Shown here piece after piece: positions 13,126 to 25,529 of a stretch of 64,000 bases of DNA. The position numbers and the translations under genes were made by a program. The stretch is taken from positions 10,168,001-10,232,000 of the forward strand of contig OZ234500.1 of assembly GCA_965153455.1 (NCBI GenBank), in the 5' to 3' direction. Position 1 is the stretch's first letter. The number at the start of each line of letters is the position of its first letter. The notes under the pieces were generated by a model. That model saw only the letters and a list, made by a program, of their open reading frames with translations. It was not told the DNA's origin and did not search any database. The DNA is from Sphagnum compactum (lineage: Eukaryota; Bryophyta; Sphagnopsida; Sphagnales).

Positions 13126-13462
13126 CACTTAAAAATCAATATTTCCCACATTCAGAATCCAAATCTTACCAAATAAATTCCATTAAATCTTTCTCATCAA
13201 GATCTTTCTAACAACACCAAAGGCACATTCCAATTCCTCCAAAAATTTCAGCTCCAATTCAATTTAAATTTCAGTGAAGAAATCATTCAATATTCAAAAA
13301 CTTTTGCACTGCAAGTTCAAATGTCATGGAACCAAGCCCATGCACCCCTCCTCATCAAGAGCTTTCCAAAGACACCAAGAACATGATCTGAAGCATCCCG
13401 GTTTGATGGATCTTATAACTACAAAACAAAACAAAACAAACTACCTTCCTTCATAGATAGAT
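13126..13462 (+). repeat. Dispersed dimeric repeat family R2, copy 1
   Basis: Closely similar to 44583-44937 and more distantly to 58560-58830, all in the same orientation. Each copy contains two related halves marked by CTCATCAAGA followed by a TTTCCAA/ACACCAA block, about 140-170 bp apart. Each copy ends in an (ACAAA)n run followed by CTACCTTCCTT or a close variant. No coding capacity is evident. Confidence 0.75.
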
Positions 13463-13844
13463 GATTCCACAATATTTCCAAAATCTTATAGTTTTTCCAA
13501 TGACCCAAAATTTCCTCTAAGTGGAACATGGTCTCTTGACTGTATAATCAATCCACTTGAACCCTTGAAATTAACATGTTTCCAAATGCAATAGATGTAT
13601 CAAACCCTCCAACTCAGTTTTTTGTGCTTGAAATAATTCCTGAAATTCGTTTTGAATCTATAAACTCTTCAAAGATTGTGGAGTTATCCAATCCTCAATC
13701 TAACCCACCTTTAAAGAAGCAAAAAGCCAAATTCAGATTATAGGAAAAAAACACCAAAAATCCTACAATTGCACTAGAAACTTTTAGATAGAGTGGTCAT
13801 TTAGGTTACCATGCCTAGAGGGTGTAGTGACAAAGGGTGGGTTT

Positions 13845-14300
13845 ATTGGCTAAACATAGGTTAAACTTAGTGGCTAAATTTAATAGTTAAATATAATGAT
13901 TAAACCATAACTAAACATATTAACTAAATTTAAGTTAAACCTAGTGGTTAAATATAATGGTTAAACATAATAATAAAAAATTAGTTAAACATAGGTTAAA
14001 CCTAATGATTAAATATATTGGTTAAACCTAAATTAAAATTTAATGGCTAGATTTAATGGCTAAACTTCGGTTATACTTAATGGATAAATTTAAGTTAAAT
14101 TTAATGGCCAAATTTAATGCCTCAATTTAGGCTAAATCTAATGCTAAATTTAATGGGTAAACATAATGACTACAACTAATGCCTAAACCTAATGATTAAA
14201 TTTAAGTTAAACTTAATAGCTAAAATTTGGTTAAACTTTGGGTGAATTTCGTTACTAAATCTATTGGTTAAACATAAAGACTACACTTAATGGTTAAACT
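13845..14300. repeat. Degenerate TTAAAC-TTAATGGC minisatellite in element A
   Basis: Runs of variants of GGTTAAACTTAATGGCTAAA with unit lengths of roughly 10-22 bases, none exactly repeated. The same array type occurs in element B (34130-35050), and a related TTAAATTAAG form in element D (38160-38700). Confidence 0.85.
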
Positions 14301-14302
14301 TA

Positions 14303-14440
14303 GATAAATAAGTGGGTGGATAGGTAGGTAGTATGTAGATAGGTGGGTAAGTAAGTAAAGTAGGTTGTGCAAAGGTGAGAAAATATTAATAAGTAGAGAA
14401 GTAGGTGAGAAGGTATAGGTAGATAGGTAAGTAAGTAGTA
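14303..14440. repeat. GTAG/GTAA tetranucleotide array in element A
   Basis: Imperfect tetranucleotide runs (GTAGGTAGGTAAGTAAG variants) directly follow the minisatellite, in the same order as in element B at 35050-35275. Confidence 0.85.
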
Positions 14441-14650
14441 AAAAAATAGGCTAAAAACCATTGACCATTTTGATTGAAGTTCACTATGCATGTCTAGTTA
14501 AATAAATAACTATAGTCAAGTTAATTGGTCAAAAAATACATGTGTCATTTAAGTCGTTGACTTTTAATTAAAATGTACATGTTCATTAGTAAAAAATAAA
14601 ACAATTGTCAATTTGAGCCTTTTAGAAAACCATGATTTGTAATAGTGTTG

Positions 14651-16646
14651 CCCTTTCATAACAATCGCCTTTTTTCTTTTCAAAGCTTTCAATTGGCCTA
14701 TTGTTATCCATAACACTGACACTTTTCTTTCAATTTGATCTAGTACATCACAAATTTGCCCCGTCCATGTATTTATGCTTTTACAACATTATGACCACCA
14801 TGACGTTGTCCATTTTGTTGCATGGCATGTGGGCTTGCAATGAGGGTAGCTTTTAGCGCATACTAGGTGGGATAGTTACGTTCATTTCCCACCCAAGGCT
14901 TTCTTTGTTTATAAATGAAAAAGGATATTGCACCTTCATCCAAAAAATATTGAATAACCCAAATTTGAATCCCATGCGATTCATCCTATGAGGTAGTTTG
15001 ACCTTTTAAACTAGGTAGGTTGACTTACTTTACAACTAGTGAACTCTTCCAAAAGTTAAAGGTAAAAAGCATAAGGAGTCAAGACTTCTTGAACAATTAG
15101 AGCCACTTAAACTTTATAATATTGAAAACTATAGAATCTCTTTAAATAGCATTTCCAAAGCTAACATTTAGAATAAAAGGCAAATGATAACAATCATATT
15201 ATATATATAGTCCAAATTGTACAATCCCAAATTTTAAAATTGGAGCACAATATTCTTATGAGTATTGGATATTGCATTTCAACAAACACATTTTGGTGAA
15301 CAACTATATATATGTATTCCTTGCTCTCCAACTTCAATCTATAATCTAGACATGATTTTATTGGATATTTTCAGCCATTTATCTGAATAAATATAGATCT
15401 ATAGTTTTTGGTCAATTTTATGATCTAATTGAGTTATTCCTACACTAAGTACAAATTTCCCATCTTCTCTTTGTGCCAATTTTCTATCATTAAAGGCTAG
15501 TATAAGAGAGCTATCAAGGTCACATCTATAATAGTTCCACTATAGTTAGCTTGACACTTAGGTCATTGTCGACCTTGTCAAACTACAAACGTCATGCACA
15601 TGGATTCACACTATTTAAAGCTTGTACTTCACCCAAATTATTGTTTACATGCCATTGTATTGTTGCTAGTGGACTCACTCTAAAAGTACACAAAATTGAT
15701 AAACAAATAGATGTATTCCAACCACATCATATTGTATCACTTAAAATGTGCAACATATAGGTGACATTATTGCATCTAAGGTATGTGGACAAAATGATCA
15801 GTCATCCACAATATGTGTCACTCTTTAATTAGAGCAAAAATTATGACCTAGTGGTAATCGAAATGTTCATCATCTAGATGGTTTTTTTTTTGTGAGGGGT
15901 GATTAATCATAATAAAATTGCAAAGTCACATGTGAATCAATCGGATTAGGGTTTGCAAAGTTGAGGGTCACTCATGCATAGGCAAAAGGCTCTCAAGTAA
16001 TTAAAATCACGAAATATTTTCTTATACTTTTGCATCAATATGAAATAGATTGGTCGTGTTAGTATGCAAAAGTCACCATATCTTGAGGAAAAAAAGTCAG
16101 AAGTCAACATATTTAGACAATGAGTTCATGGAGGTCACCAGAAGAACATGGGATCCTAAGAACAAATTTTTACTTTGTTGGCTGACCTCGAACCAAACCA
16201 AATTTGGCTCACTCCTCTTGTGGATGATGGCAAGTCCACCTACTTGATAAAAATAGTGTCAAGTATAAAATTAGGAAGTTCAGCTTCTATAAAATTAAGA
16301 AATTTTTGCCTTCTACAAAATTAGGAATTTTTGGGCTTTTAAGTTTCCACACCATTTATGAAATACATTGAGCAATGGAGAAACAACAGTAGAGGAGAGA
16401 AAAAAATGCAAATGAAAATACTGCATTTGAAGGCTCCATAAGTCCCTCCTTTCAGCCACTACAATTTTCTGAGACTGTTGTTTATGTGTGGAACAACAGC
16501 CCTTTTTGAGTGTTTTATAAACAAAAGAGAGTCAAACATATTGACCCATTTGCCTGTTTCGGCTTTTCTTTGCAATCATATTAATGGAAAGGCAACCAAA
16601 AAGTGTTACACTACTCTGCAATTGTCTCCTGCCCTTCATGCCTCGC
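14651..16646. other. Intergenic region and 3' flank of the receptor kinase
   Basis: AT-rich sequence with no recognisable gene. The stretch adjoining 16646 probably includes the kinase 3' UTR (minus strand), but I do not see an unambiguous polyadenylation signal. Short open frames at 15551-15760 and 16050-16247 have no domain. Confidence 0.6.
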
Positions 16647-19600
16647 TCATTGGGGAGATGGCATAAATGAATCTCTAGGTTTCAATCTACTAATTTCTAA
16701 AAGCATCTGCACCACTTGCCTCATTGTGGGTCTTGATGCAGGCGAAGTATCCGTACAAAAGAGTGCAACTTTCAACATGAGCTCCATCTCAGCCACTCGA
16801 ACAGTGTCACTCAACTCCATTCGCTTGTCCAGAATTTCAGTTACGGGTGTTGATTGCCTCACCTCTTTTACCCAAGTCACAAGGTCCCCACCTTCTTCAA
16901 TTGGTTGAATTGGACGCCTTCCCGTAAGCAACTCCAATAGAACCACCCCAAAACTGTATATATCACATTTTTCTGTGACCTTCATTGTATATGCATACTC
17001 TGCAAAACCCCATAAGCAATCTCTCTCAGAAGTGTCCATATGTCACATAAAAACTGTAATGTCAGCTGCTAAGAGTCTCACACCTTGTTGTAAACAACTG
17101 CCCAAAACATGAATGAATGCTTGGGACCATGACTTCTGGTTCACCTGCCCACAAATAAACCTGACAAGAGTACAGCTGCAATGGGCTAGAGACCTCTAAC
17201 TATCAAGAAAGACTAACTGTGTGGAGGAAATAGACTGAGAGGGTCACTGTACCAGGTGCAATGTAGCCATAAGAGCCAGCAATGGCTGACATGGACTTGG
17301 ATTCTTGCACATCGATGAGCTTTGCCAGCCCAAAGTCGCCAACGTGTGCCTCAAAATGATTATCCAAAAGAATGTTGTTCGACTTGATGTCACGGTGGAT
17401 TATATGTGGTTTGCAATCATGGTGCAAGTATGCCAAGCCCTCAGCAGCCCCCAGTGCTACTTTGTACCGCATATCCCAATCTAATAGGCAATTCTCTGCA
17501 CTTAACAGCTCACCCAGGCTTCCTTTTGGCATATAGTCATAGAGAAGAAGATTGAAACCCTGCTGTGAGCAGAATCCTAGAAGCTTGACAATGTTCCGGT
17601 GTCGGATTTTCCCCAGTGTCATTATCTCGGCAGTGAAACTATCATACTGAACAGGACCGTCTTTCTGAGTAGACAGCTTCTTTACTGCTATTACTTTCCC
17701 TGAAGGCATGACTGCCTTGTACACCTTTCCACATGCTCCCCTTCCAACTTCTGTATTGTCACTGAAGTTATCAGTGGCTTGAATCACATCACTGACTGTG
17801 ATGTCTGTCTTTGAGAAAAAATCATGAGGATCCTGTGATAGATTCTCTTCCACAGGCACAAGTGCACTTGGACGCCGGCAGAACCAACATGCACCCAGAA
17901 GAATGATCAGCACTGCCCCACCAATGACAGCTGCAATGATACCCACCATCACACCAGTTGACACATTTGAATCCTGCCAACTGCTTGGTGGCAGTGGTGG
18001 TGGCAGAGGATTAGACGTGGGGCACACATTGGGTAAATCACCGCCACAGAGACCTGTATTGCCAACAAAGCTGCTTGCATTTAACCGCTGAAAGTTTGGG
18101 CTGTCTGGCACTGGTCCTGACAGCTGATTGTATGACACATTGAAGCTCTGAATGCTGGTTAGATTCCCCAGTGCAGCAGGTATTGAACCTACTAAATGAT
18201 TGAATGACAAGTCCAACATCTGTAGCATGACCAGATTTCCAAGCTCTGCTGGAATGTTCCCCACCAGTGCATTGTGACTCAGATTAAGCCCATACTGCAG
18301 ACTGTTGATCTTGCCCAGTGATTGAGGAATGATTCCTGAGAACATATTCCCACCCAGTTGCAAATAGGATATATGTGTGCAAGTGCTCAACGTGTCTGGA
18401 ATGGAGCCCACCAGTCGATTATTGGAAGCCAGCAGTGACTCAACTTGCAAAAAATTGCCAAAATTTGCAGGAAGAATGCCAGTGAACAGGTTGTTGCTCA
18501 AGTCAAGATATTGAAGTGAAGTGCAGTTGCCAAGTCCCAGAGGGATGCTACCAGTGAGAGCATTGTTGGAGACATTCAGGGCTACTAGCTGCACAAGTTG
18601 GCCTAACTCCTCTGGAAGAATTCCTGTGAAGTTGTTGTCAGCTATGGACAGAATTTGGAGCAACCGGAGGCTTCCCAGTGAAGGAGGGATGTTTCCAACA
18701 AAGTGGTTTTCAGTTACATCAAGTTGCAGCAGACCCGAAATTTGGCTCACTTCATCCAAAATGGTACCTGTGAAGAAGTTAGCCTCAAGGTGCAAGCGTT
18801 GCAGTGATTTGCAGCTCAACAAACCTGGTGGAATGGTGCCTGACAGGTCATTGCTTCCCACATGCAGCCACAATAGAGCCTGTGTGTTGCAAAGTTTAGG
18901 AGGAATACTTCCATTGAGATGATTGTTTGAGACCTCCAAGACTGTCAGATTGCTCAAGCTGCCCAGTAGAGGCGGGATCTCTCCCACCAAGTTGTTGCTG
19001 AACAACTGGAGAATCGACAAATTTGTCAAGCTCTGTAGTTGTGTTGGAATGGTCCCTGTGAGTTGATTGATAGACAGATCCAATTGTGACAGGCTTGTAG
19101 CACTGCCAAACTCTGGTGGGATCTGACCGGTCAGCTCATTTTCAAACAAGTGCAGCAACTGCAGGCTTGGCAAGGACCCAAGCTCTGCAGGAATGTCACC
19201 TGACAGTTTATTCTCTGAGAGATCAATCTCCAATACACTCGTAAGGTTGCCAAAGGATTTTGGGATAGAGCCATAGAAACTGTTTGTGTATATGTAAAGC
19301 TGCTGCAGTTCTTGCAATTTTCCAAGCTCCTCTGGAATTGTGCCTGTGAGGGAATTGCTGTAAAGAGCCAGCATTCGCAGGTGGGAACAGTTGCCAAGCT
19401 CTGGTGGAATGCCCCCCTCCAAATTATTTTGCCACAATACCAAGCTTGTCAGGTTCTCAAGAAGCCCAAGACTCTGCGGTATAGTACCATTCAACTTATT
19501 CTGAGCTAAACCAAAAACTGAAAGACTCTTGCAACCTGCGATTTCTACAGGGATGGGCCCAGTCAAAAAATTTTGTCCCGCACGAAATGTCTTCAACTTC

Positions 19601-20214
19601 TGCAATCTACCCAAGCTAGTTGGCAAGGAACCATCCAAGCTATTGGTGATGCAAATGAACTCCACAAGTGAGGACAAGTTTCCAATCTCTTCGGGAATTG
19701 AGCCAGACAAGCCATTATTACCTAAGTAGAGAATTTGAAGTGAACCCAAGTAGCCAATTTCGGGAGGGATGATGCCTGTCAGGTAGTTGTCACTAAGATC
19801 CAGGAATGCTAACTTAGAGAGATTGGTGATGGAGTTAGGGATTGAGCCTGAAAGCTGGTTATTCGAAAGATTCAAGTATCGCAGTGCAGCTAGTCTGCCG
19901 ATGCTCGGAGATATGCTACCTGAGAGATTGCGGCTCGACAAGTCAAGATCCCAGACTCGTGGCTGACTACTATTTCTGCAATATACACCTTCCCACTGAC
20001 AAGGAAAACTATCTGAAGCGTTCCAGCTCGCTAAAACCCCATGGTGGTCCACTAGACTACTCTTGACATCCAACAAAGCCTCTCCATCACTTGAAAGAGC
20101 GTGACACTGTGTTGTTGCCAGTACCATCACCACCACAAGGCTCACCACCAAAGCCCAAGACTCAGATCTTCTTTGCATCATCTTCATGGCACCATGACCA
20201 ATGATGAAGCCCAT
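16647..20214 (-). CDS. Leucine-rich-repeat receptor-like kinase, LRR-XI type (2 exons, 1104 aa)
   Basis: Predicted plasma-membrane receptor kinase that would sense an extracellular ligand and phosphorylate partners. Exon 1 is 20214-17253 and exon 2 is 16999-16647; the 253-nt intron is phase 1 and splits the Glu of the APE motif. Residues 1-39 form a signal peptide with a hydrophobic core ending QCHA. The LRR N-terminal cap (about 44-79) includes CQWEGVYC. About 26 LRRs of 24 residues span 87-710. A Cys pair (C723, C731) and a Pro-rich juxtamembrane stretch follow, then a transmembrane helix near 754-775. The kinase has GRGACGKV (824-831), K845, HRD 940-942, DFG 960-962 and APE 986-988; it is an RD kinase with all key residues present. 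Length and layout match the Arabidopsis At1g17230/At2g33170/At5g63930 group. ATG 20214 has A at -3 and G at +4, with an in-frame TAG upstream; M10 is an alternative start. Its ligand cannot be told from sequence. Confidence 0.95.
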
Positions 20215-20499
20215 CTTAGCTATAGCCAGCTTGGGGCCTTTCACTAAGCTACACTACTGATCACCCAGCCGTTGCCCCAATGGAACACACGTCTCTGAAA
20301 AAAATCTGAAGCTAACATACCTTGTAGCTGGAGAAAACACAACGCTATCGCAAACCCAAAAGTTCTAGGCTTCACTAGCTCCAAGTGAAGGTGACCAGGA
20401 TCTACACCATATCCTGATCAGACCTCTCTTCAAGCTTGCTATAATAAGCCCTGCGGCTAACGGTACACATTTGGTAACCATCCTTAAGACCTCCAACCA
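20215..20499 (-). promoter_or_regulatory. Immediate 5' region of the receptor kinase
   Basis: Non-coding sequence between the start codon and the upstream tandem array. It is richer in GC than the distal intergenic DNA and probably includes the 5' UTR. No TATA box or initiator could be assigned with confidence. Confidence 0.4.
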
Positions 20500-21130
20500 G
20501 CTGCTAGCATCATCTGTCGTCCACTCCGCAGCTTCATTTCCTTTGCCGGCAGACTAGAGCTGCAGATGGCATGCATGTCCTGGCCTCCAAAGAACAAACC
20601 CTAGGAGGACTCCACCATCTCTCGTCCGCTCCATCCACAGCTTCACTTCCTTCTTTCCGGCAGACAAGCTAGAACTGCAGATGGCTGGGCATATCCTGGC
20701 CTCCAAAGAACAAACCCTAGTACGACTCCACCATTACCGAGCTAGAGCTCTAGCATCATCTCTCGTCCGCTCTAGCTTCACTTCCTTTTTTCCGGCAGAC
20801 TAGCTAGAGCTGCAGACGGGCATGTCCTGGCGTCCAAAGAACAAACCCTAGCTAAAAGATTTCATTACTACCAAGCGAGCAACTAGCATCAATCTCTGGT
20901 CCTCTGCACTGCACCTTCATTTCCTTTCCTCCGACAGAGTAGCTAGCGCTGCAGCGGATGGCAGCAGGCATGTCCTGGCCTCCAAAGAACCAACCCTAGA
21001 ACTCCATCACATTCTCTCGTCCACTCCTGCACATGAGCTGCCGCTTCATTTCCTATTCCAGTAGCCGACTCTAAAGATGATGATGCCATGTCCCCCTGGA
21101 CTCCACAGAATCAACAACCCTAGGACTGAT
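20500..21130 (-). repeat. Five-copy tandem array with telo-box motifs upstream of the receptor kinase
   Basis: Five imperfect units of about 115-150 bp. Each contains, in order on the plus strand, a TCGTCC-type start (CTGGTCC in the fourth unit), CTTCATTTCCT or CTTCACTTCCT, a CGGCAGACT-type block, GAGCTGCAG or similar, CATGTCCTGG, and an anchor CTCCAAAGAACAAACCCTAG or variant. The anchor occurs near 20584, 20700, 20831, 20979 and 21100. The first three units carry AAACCCTAG and the last two CAACCCTAG; AAACCCTA is the plant telo-box, a known promoter and Polycomb-associated element. The array sits about 290-920 bp upstream of the start codon, so it lies in the promoter or 5' leader. Confidence 0.85.
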
Positions 21131-21164
21131 TCCAGCACCACCACCACCGCAACAATACAGTTGC

Positions 21165-21320
21165 AGGTCCACTGATGATGATGATGAGGAGGAGGAGGAG
21201 GAGGAAAAGGAGGAGAAGGAGGAGGTACTGCAGCAAGCAAGGAAGGAAGGAAGAAAGGAGACCATGAAGTCTAAAGAGGAGAAAGAAACAACGAAAGAAA
21301 GGAAGCTGCAAAAACTGCAA
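21165..21320. repeat. GA-rich (GAT/GAG/GAA) tract
   Basis: A strongly purine-biased plus strand: TGATGATGATGATGAGG, then GAGGAGG/AAGGAGG runs and GGAAGGAAGG. Open frames crossing it on the minus strand encode only Pro, Ser, Leu or His runs and are composition artefacts. GA-rich tracts of this kind occur in plant promoters and 5' leaders as GAGA-type elements. Confidence 0.8.
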
Positions 21321-21338
21321 ACGCGGAAACGTATGTTG

Positions 21339-21361
21339 ATACCAGCTGGTGCTGCTGGTAT
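21339..21361. repeat. Short hairpin: ATACCAGC inverted pair
   Basis: ATACCAGC (21339-21346) and GCTGGTAT (21354-21361) form an 8-bp stem with a 7-nt loop. Further GATACC/GGTATC variants recur to about 21465, so a small cluster of inverted motifs is present. Confidence 0.6.
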
Positions 21362-22983
21362 TAAACGGGTATCAGCCTTTGGGTCATACCAGACTGGACT
21401 GCTATTGGCTACCAGTGTTGATACCCTGTATTGATATCAGTCTCTGACCTTATATACCAGATCAACACTAATATCTCTCTACCTACATTTAATAATTTAA
21501 AAAAAGCACTTAATTATATCGCTTCAGAAGAATTTTAATTATTATTTATTATTTTCCTTTAGAAAAAAAATAAAAATCAAAGTTCATAAGTACTGTGTTA
21601 GAAGTTAGAACCCTATCTGTAAATAGCTATTGCACATTAAATAATTAAATTTAGACCATCAAATCCAGCAATCCCATTGGCTTGAAAAAAACAATTTTCA
21701 AACTTTACACATAACTTTATTCTGCTGAAGATTGACCCCCCCCCTTTCTAGCATTTCCATTGGCACTCTAAAATTCTCACAAACTTAACAAATCCTATTC
21801 ACATGTTTTAAGTGAATGTCGTTATATTTTGACTACTTTGTTTAAAATTTCAATGATTTTAAAATTTTAAAAAAAATTGTTGGGTTTTTACCCCAAAAAA
21901 AGAGGAAACTTTTGGTTTTTCAAATTCTGGTTTTTTAAGTGTAAAGTAATTAAAAATTCTAATTTATGGGAAAATTTCGCGAATTTTTTATCAAAAATTT
22001 GAAAAATAAAACCCTGGCTGGAAGTTGGAACTTTGAACCGTGTCATTGAAATCTAACAATTTTTAAATTTTTTTTCGAAATCCAGCGAATTTACAGATCC
22101 AAACCAGTGTTGCACAGTTATTTGAATTTATAAAGAACCCACCTGCTCTGGCTTTTAAATTATTTTATAGAAGGAGAGAACCGCCGGTTCCATTTTTAAA
22201 AAAAATTCAGAATCGACAAACTGACAGTCCTGGTTATTTCAATAACCTTCCAGAACTGGCAATTTTCATCAAAGAGCCACCAATGAAATGAACTAGTGGT
22301 TTTATGGCTGGTTGAGAACCGTGGTTACATAACAAGATGGGCCTTTGATTTTTTGTTGAGAATTGTGGTTATGAATTGTAAGTAGCACCCTTGATAACCT
22401 TTGAGGGCCTATTCCTCTCTTTCTAATAACCGCCCAACACTGAACCAAACCCATTTTAAACACCCAATATGAAGGATGTACTTCATCCAAAGTAGCCCTA
22501 ACTGCTGGAACATCTACAACAACATAAAAGCTTGGAATTTAAAAACCCATCTCAACCTTCATCCCCACAGAGATAGGCTCTTCTAGTATTATTCCACATG
22601 CACAAAACCTACAAATACCATAAAAATTTAAGGTCGGGCTGGTGTGATTTAGGGTTTAGGGTTTACATGTGAAGAGGCTTGATCATTCTACATGACACCC
22701 TTGTCCGTGTCCCATAACTTGTAATCACAACACTCCTCTACAATCAGTTATGTCCAATAAATAACTGGCTTGGGCATGCCGATTATTACTCTGATACTCT
22801 CTGGTTACAACGAATACTAAATGTGTGTGAAAAGTCTTTGACACTCATATGCACCTCGACGACGAATCCCTGTAACCTTGTAACCTATGCTCTCGCACTG
22901 GTTAACAAGTCCATAAAGGTAACACATATAGAGTCAATTCAGCATCAGAACTACTTGATAAAAAAGGAGAATAAGAAGACTAA

Positions 22984-23140
22984 GAGCATCTCCAGCAGTG
23001 CTCAGTATGTGACCCTGAGAATATAATTTTTCACACCCAAGTTTACTTAGTTACCTTCTTTTCAGTCCCACCCATAAAACTGAAACTGGGACACCAAATA
23101 GGTGGGAGACTACCTATTTTGGATTGGAAAGTGTTGTTCA
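22984..23140 (+). mobile_element. MITE family M1, copy 1 (5' end only)
   Basis: It starts GAGCATCTCCAGCAGTGCTC, preceded by TAA. It aligns with the left part of the complete copy at 54333-54662: the CCAAGTTTA block, CATAAAACTGAAACTGGGAC and GTGGGAGACTAC in this copy, with small differences in the other. The similarity fades after about 23140 and no matching right terminal repeat is seen, so this copy looks truncated. Confidence 0.6.
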
Positions 23141-24109
23141 CAATTACAACGTTATCCAAAAGTTGGATTAAATATTTCCATTTGGATTTTGGGAATGCAA
23201 TTTATTTTGCTGAAAATCAGTGTGTTTCTTTCCTTTGCTTTCTCAGTGGCTTCCTTATTTGTCTATTGTTAGTACCTTTTTGTTTTTTGTTTTTTTTGTT
23301 TTTTGTTGCCTTGATCATCATCATCTTTAGTATCTTCCTCCTCTTATCCTATTTCTCCCATACTTGTATTATTCCCAAAATAATAATTTTTGAAAATTTC
23401 AACATTCCCTACAAAAATTTCAAAAATTATTTTTTCCAAGGAACAAAATTTTTATGAAGGAAAACAAAAAGTCTTAATTTTTTTTATTCAACATGAAAAT
23501 TTCTCAAAATTAATTATTAATTAATTAATAATTATTCAAAGGTATTGTTCTAAGGCATCTTTTTGGAGGGATGGTGGGTCATGTCTTTGACTAGTTCTCT
23601 CCTCTTTTAAAGAGGCTCACATTCCCTAGCTAGCTACTAAGGTGTAAACATTTTTTTTTTAAAAATGCCAAAGTAAGGTCCTATATTTTAGGCAAGTTTT
23701 CAATTTTGATTGGTTGCACATGATTAATAACATGGAATATTATTTTTTTGGAGCTTTGTGCATTAGTTAAACAAAACAAATTGTGTACATAATTTTGTTT
23801 ATTTAATTATGTTTAATGAAGATGGAACTTGACCAGGTCTTAAAACCCAACCCAGCTCCCGAATGTTTTGGCAAATCTTCAACAAAACCAAAAGGGAGAA
23901 ATGAAAAAGCACAACCAAACACAATTTTGAAGAAGTTCAAATTTTGGCCCTCCCTATCTAAAAAAAGAGAGAATATCAAAGCCAAAAAAAGGGCAACAAG
24001 GAATGCAAAGGAAGACAGCAATAGCCAACAAATAATTTGTGAATCTTGATGAAAAATTATAAGAAAATGTTAAATCCTGATAATGTAGTAGTGTGTGTTC
24101 AAGTTTTTG

Positions 24110-24135
24110 AATAAATAAATAAATAAATAAATAAA
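24110..24135. repeat. (AAAT)n microsatellite
   Basis: A perfect tetranucleotide run of about 26 bases. Confidence 0.9.
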
Positions 24136-24349
24136 AGGGGCCAAGTAATAAAATGCTTTAAGTAATAAAAGCCAAAACACAAATCTTCCACATCTTGCCA
24201 CCACAAGGCTCAAACTAATGGTGGGAAATATACATCCATTAGGGTTTCTTCAATAAACCCTAAGTGGTTGTATAGGTTCAATAACTAGTTGCCTATCCTA
24301 AGCTATTAATGGAAGTTTGGACCTTAAAGTAAGTAACCTGACCCATGGG

Positions 24350-24376
24350 CCATCCATCCATCCATCCATCCATCAT
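24350..24376. repeat. (CCAT)n microsatellite
   Basis: CCATCCATCCATCC-type run of about 26 bases. Confidence 0.9.
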
Positions 24377-25529
24377 CACTCATGTGCACCTTCAGCACCA
24401 CACCCAATGATAGTCCATACTATTAAAGTCCCATAAATCAATGGGTGCTTGGTTGGGTATCTATTAATATTTGTGTTCATTAATTAGCACATGTTCCTCC
24501 ACTTACTACTCAATCCCATTGCCATTGGATGTGCTTTTATGTAGTTTGTGGAGCTTAGTTGCTAATGGGATTTTTAGGGTTTAGGGTTTAGGTTGTTTGT
24601 CTTTCTTTGGTGAAATTATTTTCAATAGTTTTGGGTCCTTTTGGAATTTTTGTAAGCAAGTGATAATGTGCTTGCATGGGCCCAAATATCTTTCCAGATT
24701 TGGAATGAACTAGGCACCCAAAAAAATGTATCCTAAGGAAAGTCCTCCCCACTTGTCCCATCCCCTACCCCAGTTTCATCCCCTATTTTTTTTTTTGGTT
24801 ATTTGTAAAGTTCTCATATTTGATGATGAAATCATAAAATTGGGGACCAGTGATGAAAATGGGGTGAAATAAAATTATTATTTTTTTGGATTTTTTGGTT
24901 TATTTTATTTTTTGTTTGAGGGATTTCTTAGTGCTATTATTATTGGGTTTTTTTAATGAAAATTCGACTTTTCATTACAAAGTTATTTTAGGGTTTGGTT
25001 TATGGATTATATAGAATGATTTTTAGGAATTTTTTTACATGGAACTATATAAGTGGGCTCTTTCACTTCACACTTCTTTCTCATTTTCACTTGTGAGAAT
25101 TTCATTTGTTTTCTTCACTCATCAGTGGACATTTTTTTTGTTTTTTTTTTCTTGCAATTATTCATGTCTTTCCATTTTCACTTGTGAGAGTTCCTTTGAT
25201 TTTTTCTTGTCACTTTAACTTCTTTTTTGATTTCCTTTTTTAAATTTTTTTTTTAAATTTCTCATTTTTTAAAATTTTAGGGTTTTTCATTTTTTAATTA
25301 ATTTTTAAAGCAGGTATATCAATTTGTCTATTTTTTTAGGGAGTGTTTTTCATTTTTTCATTTATATATATAAAACTTTAAATAGGGATTTTTTGGGATT
25401 TTTTTAGGGTTTAAAAAATATATGTATGGAGTTTGCGAGGGGTTTTTTTGTGCTTCATAACTTTTTTCAAATGATGCATTTTTGGACACAGATGATTCAA
25501 AAGTGATGTTTAAGAGGACACATAAATAG

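Larger units (their letters stand above)
13772..14647. mobile_element. CACTA-like non-autonomous element A
   Basis: The left end starts CACTAGAAACTTTTAG. The right end in reverse complement starts CACTATTACAAATCATGG, which matches the ends of element B. The flanks are an identical TTG trinucleotide (13769-13771 and 14648-14650), the 3-bp duplication typical of CACTA (En/Spm) transposition. Internally there is a degenerate TTAAAC/TTAATGGC minisatellite (about 13845-14300), then a GTAG/GTAA array (about 14303-14440), then a tail homologous to that of element B (AACCATTGACCATTTTGATT in A). There is no transposase. The left terminal repeat matches beyond CACTA only weakly, so that boundary is less certain than the right one. 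Confidence 0.65.
21362..25529. other. AT-rich intergenic region
   Basis: No gene is seen. It contains short telomere-like TTTAGGG doublets near 22650 and 24578, microsatellites at 24110-24135 and 24350-24376, a MITE fragment starting at 22984, and long T- and A-rich stretches. The open frame at 23816-24049 is Lys-rich with no recognisable domain. Confidence 0.6.

Noticed and set aside
13840-14460. CRISPR-like or centromeric satellite interpretation of the TTAAAC arrays
   Set aside because: The units are degenerate, have no constant spacers, and lie inside transposon-like boundaries; this is plant intergenic DNA.
17903-20066. Plus-strand frames opposite the receptor kinase
   Set aside because: They are shadows of the LRR coding sequence on the other strand.
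20215-20244. Upstream extension of the receptor kinase start
   Set aside because: The extension would start at GTG, with a TAG stop just upstream. The ATG at 20214 precedes a signal peptide and has a good context.
21046-21320. Overlapping minus-strand reading frames of 64-66 codons
   Set aside because: They translate the GA-rich tract into Pro, Ser, Leu and His runs with no domain; this is a composition artefact in promoter DNA.
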